Position numbers and translations under genes: made by a program | DNA from: Gordius sp. MW1 | Taxonomy: Eukaryota > Nematomorpha > Gordioida > Gordea > Gordiidae | Direction: 5' to 3' | NCBI GenBank assembly: GCA_964036665.1 | Contig: OZ038530.1 | Coordinates: 19,056,001 to 19,120,000, forward strand | DNA: 64,000 bases | Part shown: piece after piece, positions 58,101-64,000 of the stretch | Position numbering within the stretch: position 1 is the first letter of the stretch | How the letters are laid out: every line of letters begins with the position of its first letter | The notes under the pieces: model-generated | What the model saw: the letters and a program-made list of their open reading frames with translations, nothing else | Database searches by the model: none | What the model was told of the DNA's origin: nothing

Positions 58101-61100
58101 CGACGGTCATTAGCTAGTCTATGTGCGAGAGCAAAATAAAAGTCTTTTACAGAAGCATAAGTCCAGTGCCATTAAAAACTGGTGTAAGTTTCCACAGCAA
58201 TTATTGAAAAACTACAAGTTGGACAGGACAGGACGGACGGACGGACGACCAAAAGTGAGGCCATGAATTGCATAGCAATTCAAATATCTTTTATCAAGAC
58301 AATAAAGAAATCTAAATAAGTGTAATGTTTTAGCTAAGTTCGTTAACTTTAAGTTTTACAGACAAGTAGACTCGGAAAATTACTCATTATCTAAAAACCA
58401 AAAACGTCAGTTCGTTATAGCCTATTCAAAAGAATAAAATTTTGACGATTGACCTTGGAGAGCTCTATCGATTCGAAAAGCATGGGATTTCATCCTCAAA
58501 AATTATAATTATAATTAATTTCGACACATATTAATATGGATTTTTAATTAGCAGATCGGAACGTAAAACTTGGCACGGCTAATTAAAGCAAACAAACAAA
58601 GGAATATTGATTAGCGTTAGGGAGGGAGTATCACTTGTTTTGCAGGGATTCGTTGTCTTGCCTCAACTGAGTCAGTTCCTGTTTGATTCCCTTCTCCGAT
58701 ATTTGAAATTGGCCAATTTGCTCGCGAAGGTCTTGTTCGTTGGTGCGACTAGCTTGGAGATCAGATTTGTACTTCTTCAATTCAAGTTCCAGCCTTGCAA
58801 TAAAGTTTTAGCATATATATAAGTAAACTTAATAACACACATTAATCAGGCGCCTTGCGACTAAGTTATGAATTAGAAAAATCGGTGCCCAATCAACTCG
58901 CCGAAAACAATCTCGCCGAATTTAATGTCCCCCAGCTTAAAATCGTCCCCCATTCAATCAATCACAAATTGGGGGACCTTTCTTAGCTGGGGGACATTAA
59001 ATTCGGCGAGATTGTTTTCGGCAAGTTGACGGGGCACCAGAAAAATTGTGTGGACATGGAAAGAATAACGTACATTTTCATTTCCATAGAGACGAGCAGC
59101 AAAATTCGCAGACCGACCAATTGCTGTGTATCTTTAATCCCTAACTTAACAACTTCTTGCACAGAAACCACGAAATTATAGTGAATTAGTATTAAAAATT
59201 TCCCCAAAATCTCTATACAAAACTCACGTCAAACACGAAATTATAGTGAATTAGTGTTAAAAATTTCCCCAATCATTTCAGAAATATCTAGCCCACCTTA
59301 AAGTAAGTGGGTCTTAAATGACCCCATCGAGAAATTATGAGCTTACTTGATTGAATTGCTGTGAATATCATCCTTGGCGCTGGATGTAATTTTGGAAGAG
59401 GCGATGTTATCGTCCTTAAACACGTTATTACTCGGATTGATTTGGCTCTCTTTTTGCAGATAGGTTTCGACGAAGTTCGAATTTTTGCTCAAACGCTTGT
59501 ACGTCGCTGTAATGGGCACAGAAGCATCATGAGATCATTCGAGATTTTTGCAATAAGGGGCAAAATATAAATGAGATTCGTACAAAGCTAGGGTTCAATC
59601 TAATTAAAATTTCTCAAAGAGGGGTTGTAATCAAGTAACTTACCGGACACTCATTAAGTTAAAACCTACAAAAGATGAATATCGAAGTTCGATTTCATCT
59701 AGATACTGAGACAATTTTAAAGAGCTTGCTTAGTAAATAAAACTAAAAACACAAATTCCTAACGTGGTCCTTAATTTTAGGCAAGCCCTTAATTATAGAA
59801 CATATCCATTTCGAGTCGACTAAAAAAGCGTTTTTGGGTAGATTAGAGTTGGGATTTAAAAAAACCTTCGTTGTAGAACTCTGACCACCCCCACCATTCA
59901 ATAATGTCCTCAATTTGAAGTAAAAAACATGAGGCTATGTCTTAATACTCGATTCACAAATTCAACGACAACTTTAATTATTATTATCACGTGATTATCA
60001 GTTACCGTTGAATCGCTACGCAGCAAGCTTTAAAAATAAAGCGAGGCTCGTTTTAAGAATAAATACTCCTTAAGCGATTGACCGAAAACTTACGCGAAGC
60101 TGCGTTATTTTGTTTGCCGCCGCCACCGCTAAAAGAGGAGCTAGATGCGAGAGTGGGCGTCAAATCGTTAAGGCAAAAGCTCCCGCCGACGCTGCCGCTC
60201 ACTGCAGCAGCGTCATCGAGGAGCGGCGGAGGGGGAGCGTTATTTGACGCTGGCTTAACCATCTCCATGTATATATCGTCCCCGGGCTCGCCGGGAAAAA
60301 GAAGCTCGCTCTCCCCAAATTTAACGCTTTTGAGAGTCGTGCCCGCGACGCTAGAAGCATTCTTTTTACCGCTCGCGCCGCGCTTGGGCTCGAGCGCTTC
60401 GTCTTTACCGCTACGGGGCGGGTCCGGCGTCAAGGAGGAGACCACGTCACCCCCCAGGAAGGAATGGCGCTCGGGGGGTCGGAGGGCGTAACAAAAATCG
60501 TTTTTGGTGGTGGTAAAGGTGGAAAACAGAAAAGTGGCCAGGCGATGGCTTATCGACGAGGAGCCTGGGGGTAGTGGTGGTGGGCTAGCGTTGAACGTCG
60601 CGCGCTTATGCTCGAGCGTCGGGGCAGCGCCATTGCAATGACCGTTGGACATGGTGCGGCGGTGAGTAGGAGCGTTAGGGGCGGGGAGCGCTTGAGCGTA
60701 AGGGGGCTCCGGCCCGCTGCTAAAGTCTCCGTTGCACGAGAGGGAATAATCGTCGAGCGAATTGGCTAACAATTGCTTGGCGGCGCTCCCGTTGGACAGG
60801 TTGTGCGCTAACAGCGTTTATTTAAGAATATGTGAATATGTCACGATAAAACTTGTATTACGAGTAAAAGTTTAGAAATTAATATACATAAATGTGTATG
60901 TGAAAAATGAGATGTGGTAATTTCATGGAAATTTTTTAAAACATAACGTGATTTATTAATTATACGTTACGTAGCTTAATTTAGAAATTAATGACTGATG
61001 TCTTGTGAAATTCGTATTTATTATTAGTACGTGGATTGCTAAGGTGAGTAGGAGGGCAAGTATGCAAGTATTCTAAAATTAACAAACTTTAACGCCTATT

Positions 61101-63861
61101 TTAAATAATTTCATTTTTGTTTTAGCATTTTTTAATGTCTAAAATAAAATGGCCCCTTTCCACCTACTCAATTTATTACGGCAATGAGACATTTAACAAA
61201 ATAAAAGGCCAACGTCTTACATTTAATATATTGCCTATTGCCCATTATATAGTGGTACTAATAAGAAGGCGTCCCACGTCTCAAACCTTGGCAAAGTCCT
61301 AGCCGATCTTAAATACCAGTTATAACTTTCCCCCACAACTTTCGCCTCACATTTTCGTTGCAAAGTAAATAGACAATATTATTTTCCTTAGAATATCCCA
61401 CCTATAATCTAAACCCAAAGCAAAATCACACCCCCACTTTAACTAAGTCATGCCAAAAATTAGCTAAATATGAAACAAATTAATTCGGCAAATGATATTG
61501 ATTGGTAGTAGGGTTGTAAAAAACGACTGGGTTTCGTTTGGTCGACCTTTGGTTTAACTAAGACTAACGATCGACTCCGGTGTGTTTTTCACATTTTGAC
61601 TAAGCTTAGAGGGACCAAGAAAAACAGACCAAAAATCCTTGGTCTGTTTATGTTTAGTCGACTAAAATTAAAGGTCGACCATACAAAACCCAGCCCTTTT
61701 TACAAGACTAATTGGGAAAAAATGAGGGGGGGGGGGGGGGGGGGTACCCTTGGGAGCGGATCTCTCTGTCGAGTTATTTGTGTAGGAACTTAGGGCGTCC
61801 GCTAGGTCGAATTCTTTTTGCTGCACGTCGTTTGGTAACGCCTTTTGCAGCAATTCGTGGAAAAAGTCATTTTCTTTCGCGATGTCCCTCTGCTTTTTCT
61901 GCACCAATAAATGCAATTAGGGGATTATTAATAAAGCACAAAAAAAATTGTAAATTAATCGCCGATAAGTTACCAAACGATTTTATTGCAATTGTAAAAT
62001 AAAGATTTGATTGAAATAATAAATAACAAATTTTTTAGAGTTTGTTTATCATATAGCAATAAAAGTCCATCTTACAAAAATAATTGAAAACGGGGAATAC
62101 AGTTGAAAAAGTTAGCAAAACAAATACCGTATAATATAGTAGCTTAAAATAATTAATAGGCCAAACAACAACAGTAACTAACCTCAAATTGTAATGGTCA
62201 ATTAGAATAAAAACTAACAAATGTCTAAATTTATTATTTGAATTAGGTATGATGCAACAAAAACTTAATAAACATTCTAACAGTTTGAAGAGGAAATATA
62301 AAAATTACTTGACGCAATCGGTACCCTATATAGCTTTTGAACCCAAATCCAAGTGTGACCATTGGATACCCAATACTAAATAAATTAAATGATTTATAAA
62401 TTAAATATTATGATAGCTCTTTTATAGATTTTTCATATATAAAAAATATAAATATTACGTCCATTGATTTAAACTATAAGGGCTACAAATGATAAAGATG
62501 TTGAGAGCAACTTCTATAAAAGATTGTTGGAATATTAAACATTTAAATGAATAAGTTTTCTTAACTTATCTATTGCGAATCTTAAGTGAACAAATGCAAA
62601 AATTGTTATTTAAATGAGATAAATTTTTGTAGAAACCTAAAAAATAAATGGATGTATATAAATGTTAAAAATAACATAGAGGTAGAATATTAAATATAAA
62701 AAAAGCAATTGATAACATTGAAATGAAAATGTTATGTACCAATGAGCAGCAAATGGCCTACATAGATCTAAATGGAAGGGTACATTTTTTAACTCCCGTA
62801 GCCGAACTGATGCCTCTATGTACACAAATAGAAGCCAAAGAGAGATCGTAGGCAAACAAATTCCCCTCTCTATAGTACAATATATAAAAAAATTTAATTT
62901 TAAAAATATAACCAAATAATACAATCTATGTAAAAAGAATATGCACTTTAAAAGTTTAAGAATTAGTGTATTAAAATATTAATTTTAGTAATATATGGTT
63001 CATTGTTGATTGAATGATAAACAAAAGCTTATAAGAACAATTTATTTAAACAGTTCTCTCACAAAATAATTGAAACAATGATTCATGTATTTTCATAAGT
63101 CATAATAAAAATAGTGGAACATATTTAACAGTTTTATTCCAATAGTAATAAATATAAAGTAGCTTGTCTTAAATTATCTTTAGACTATATTTTTATCACA
63201 TTAACATATACTTAATTTAATGTTTCATAATTAATAAAACTAAGTGTGAAACTTCAAGCAATTATTGAGTTTAAATACAACTTTCAATAGTAAAATTGGC
63301 ATATATAGCGTACAGTTTACAAATTCATAATAGTTCAATGAAAAGGTTAGAGGTAGAAATTAAAAAAACTATATTTTATTCCAAATATTGCCATCAATAG
63401 TATGAAACTATATATTTGTAAGTATTTACCTGTGTGCCATATGAACTGCACCCAGACATATGTACTGGCAGCAAAAAACAGCCAATGAACAGGGATTGAT
63501 AGTAGACAAATCATATCAGATGTAAGGGCAATGCAGATGAAAAATATTGAGAATGCCTATATAAATTTATTCAGGTAAAATTTGTTGCTTAATTACCAAT
63601 CCTTGATATTTAAAGGAATCATAAACACTTCTCAACAATAGCCAAAAGGGCCACAGGTACTCAAAACGAAATTCAAGGAGAAAATCTGCTAACAATACGA
63701 TTGCCCAAATCAAGAAGAACTTGATGTACAAGAAAGTGCTATAATATATATTAAGCTAAAAATTTCCAAAGTATTTTGAACCTTCCATATATGTTTTCAT
63801 TAATCTTGTTTCTTCGACTGGAACGCCTTAATTTTGGATAGTCTAGATTTTTTCTTTTCAT
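52139..63861 (-). CDS. maco-1: Macoilin (MACO1/TMEM57 family), complete, 14 exons, 929 residues
   Basis: Macoilin is an ER-membrane coiled-coil protein needed for neuronal function. Exons in coding order: 63861-63782, 63738-63597, 63556-63430, 62869-62740, 62375-62309, 61898-61748, 60807-60094, 59506-59347, 58793-58635, 55691-55521, 55096-54964, 54545-54371, 53716-53551 and 52553-52139. Phase is continuous and the stop ends at 52139. Exons 1-5 encode the membrane part, including FRFEYLWPFWLLLRSVYD and HLDLCRPFAAHCIGYP. Exon 6 (KENDFFHELLQKALP) begins the cytosolic part. Exon 7 (714 nt, GC-rich) is a Ser/Pro/Gly/Ala-rich disordered insert. Exons 9-13 form the coiled coil. The last exon is Ser/Pro/Asn/His-rich and ends with SAAIYNPL, the counterpart of the conserved tail. 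The start is the first ATG giving the family's MKRxN opening. Confidence 0.94.
54646..54802. mobile_element. Family A MITE in macoilin intron
   Basis: TAGTGCTGTAAAAACGGCTG ... AGCCGTTTTCGCAACACTA. Flanks GACTTTTG and CTCTATTA do not match. Confidence 0.8.
55381..55476. mobile_element. Very short hAT-like MITE, 96 bp
   Basis: Ends TAGAGCCCTGC and CAGGCCTCTA, GC-rich palindromic core (GGGCTGCCCGAGGCCCG), flanks TACACACA and TACACACT (one mismatch). It is sandwiched between two macoilin exons. Confidence 0.8.
56141..57383. repeat. Inverted CAGATAGAGCA motifs in a macoilin intron
   Basis: TGCTCTATCTGCA occurs at 56141 and 56379; the inverse CAGATAGAGCA or GCAGATAGAGTA occurs at 56330, 57213 and 57372. 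Pairings 56141/56340 and 56379/57223 could mark one or two AT-rich MITEs. No target duplication was established. The rest of the intron 55692-58634 shows nothing else except the repeat at 58141-58285. Confidence 0.45.
58141..58285. repeat. Dispersed repeat, inverse of the 3337 copy
   Basis: Contains AAGTTGGACAGGACAGGACG, GACGGACGGACGACC and then GCCATGAATTGCATAGCAAT. It matches 3337-3480 in reverse orientation. Confidence 0.55.
58883..59038. mobile_element. 156-bp hairpin MITE with perfect 8-bp duplication
   Basis: Left arm CGGTGCCC then ACTCGCCGAAAACAATCTCG and TTTAATGTCCCCCAGCT; the right arm is the inverse with few mismatches. Flanked by AGAAAAAT on both sides (58875-58882, 59039-59046). 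About 60 bp of each arm pairs. It lies in a macoilin intron. Confidence 0.88.
61509..61710. mobile_element. Family A MITE beside macoilin exon 6
   Basis: TAGGGTTGTAAAAAACGACTG ends and the inverse AGCCCTTTTTACAAGACTA. Flanks ATTGGTAG and ATTGGGAA match in part. Its right end is 37 bp from the exon 6 donor, with a long G tract (61726-61744) between. Confidence 0.78.
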
Positions 63862-63874
63862 TAGATTTTATCAT
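63800..63874 (-). promoter_or_regulatory. Overlapping 24-codon upstream ORF of macoilin
   Basis: An ATG at 63874-63872 starts a basic 24-codon frame that overlaps the macoilin start and ends at 63800. A second, six-codon ATG frame lies just upstream. Whether either is in the transcript cannot be seen. Confidence 0.4.
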
Positions 63875-64000
63875 TAATTATTGAATGAGCGCATATGCGA
63901 TAGCTGTAAATAATCAATCGATGATTTACAAGAATATAGGCCTGTTGAAAAATTTAATTACGCATGCGCAGATCCATTTAATTAGCTTGAATTTTGGAGG

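Noticed and set aside
58983-59207. 74-residue minus-strand frame in a macoilin intron
   Set aside because: Exons 59347-59506 and 58635-58793 join in phase without it, and part of the frame lies in the hairpin MITE.
60078-60491. 137-residue plus-strand frame
   Set aside because: It is antisense to macoilin exon 7, which has splice signals and phase continuity; the plus frame is a GC-composition shadow.

Overview
The window looks like nuclear DNA of an animal, most likely an arthropod. It is AT-rich, its genes are split by GT-AG introns, and it is crowded with small DNA transposons. The macoilin N-terminus reads closest to insect versions as I know them (for example CIALTSDMIC and HLDLCRPFAAHCIGYP); this is a judgement from family knowledge, not a database match. 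I saw no bacterial genes, rRNA, tRNA or CRISPR.

Three housekeeping genes account for nearly all real coding sequence. (1) Midasin (MDN1/Rea1), + strand, from before base 1 to 43866. I could thread 56 exons with consistent phase (about 3,606 residues of the C-terminal part): the last two AAA modules, the long linker, the acidic region and the VWA/MIDAS domain with the stop codon. (2) Ribosomal protein S4, - strand, 48183 down to 47097, six exons and 261 residues, complete. (3) Macoilin, - strand, 63861 down to 52139, 14 exons and 929 residues, complete. Midasin and RpS4 converge on a 3.2 kb spacer filled with tandem repeats. RpS4 and macoilin lie head to tail. Midasin removes assembly factors from pre-60S ribosomes and RpS4 is a 40S protein, so two of the three genes serve ribosome production. 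Macoilin is an ER-membrane coiled-coil protein of neurons and has no evident functional link to them.

The introns and spacers hold several families of short inverted-repeat elements, most flanked by 8-bp target duplications as in hAT transposons. Family A begins TAGTGTTGTAAAAACGG, family B CATGGGCGTAGCC and family C CATAGACTAGATAGACTGC. The outstanding object is a 4.72 kb foldback element (13157-17876) in a midasin intron. It has family A tips, a perfect 8-bp duplication, arms over 1.4 kb long made of a G-run/C-run minisatellite in mirrored order, and a unique loop that may hold a small two-exon ORF. A second intron (29202-32440) holds a three-level nest: a family A element split by a dead hAT transposon, itself split by a smaller hAT-like element that carries a BED zinc finger.

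Other items are a Helitron-like element (about 41853-42740), a tandem array of CCAAT/ATTGG hairpins (44775-46300), a hAT relic with a transposase C-terminus (48944-49645), and RpS4 introns of only 35-38 nt.
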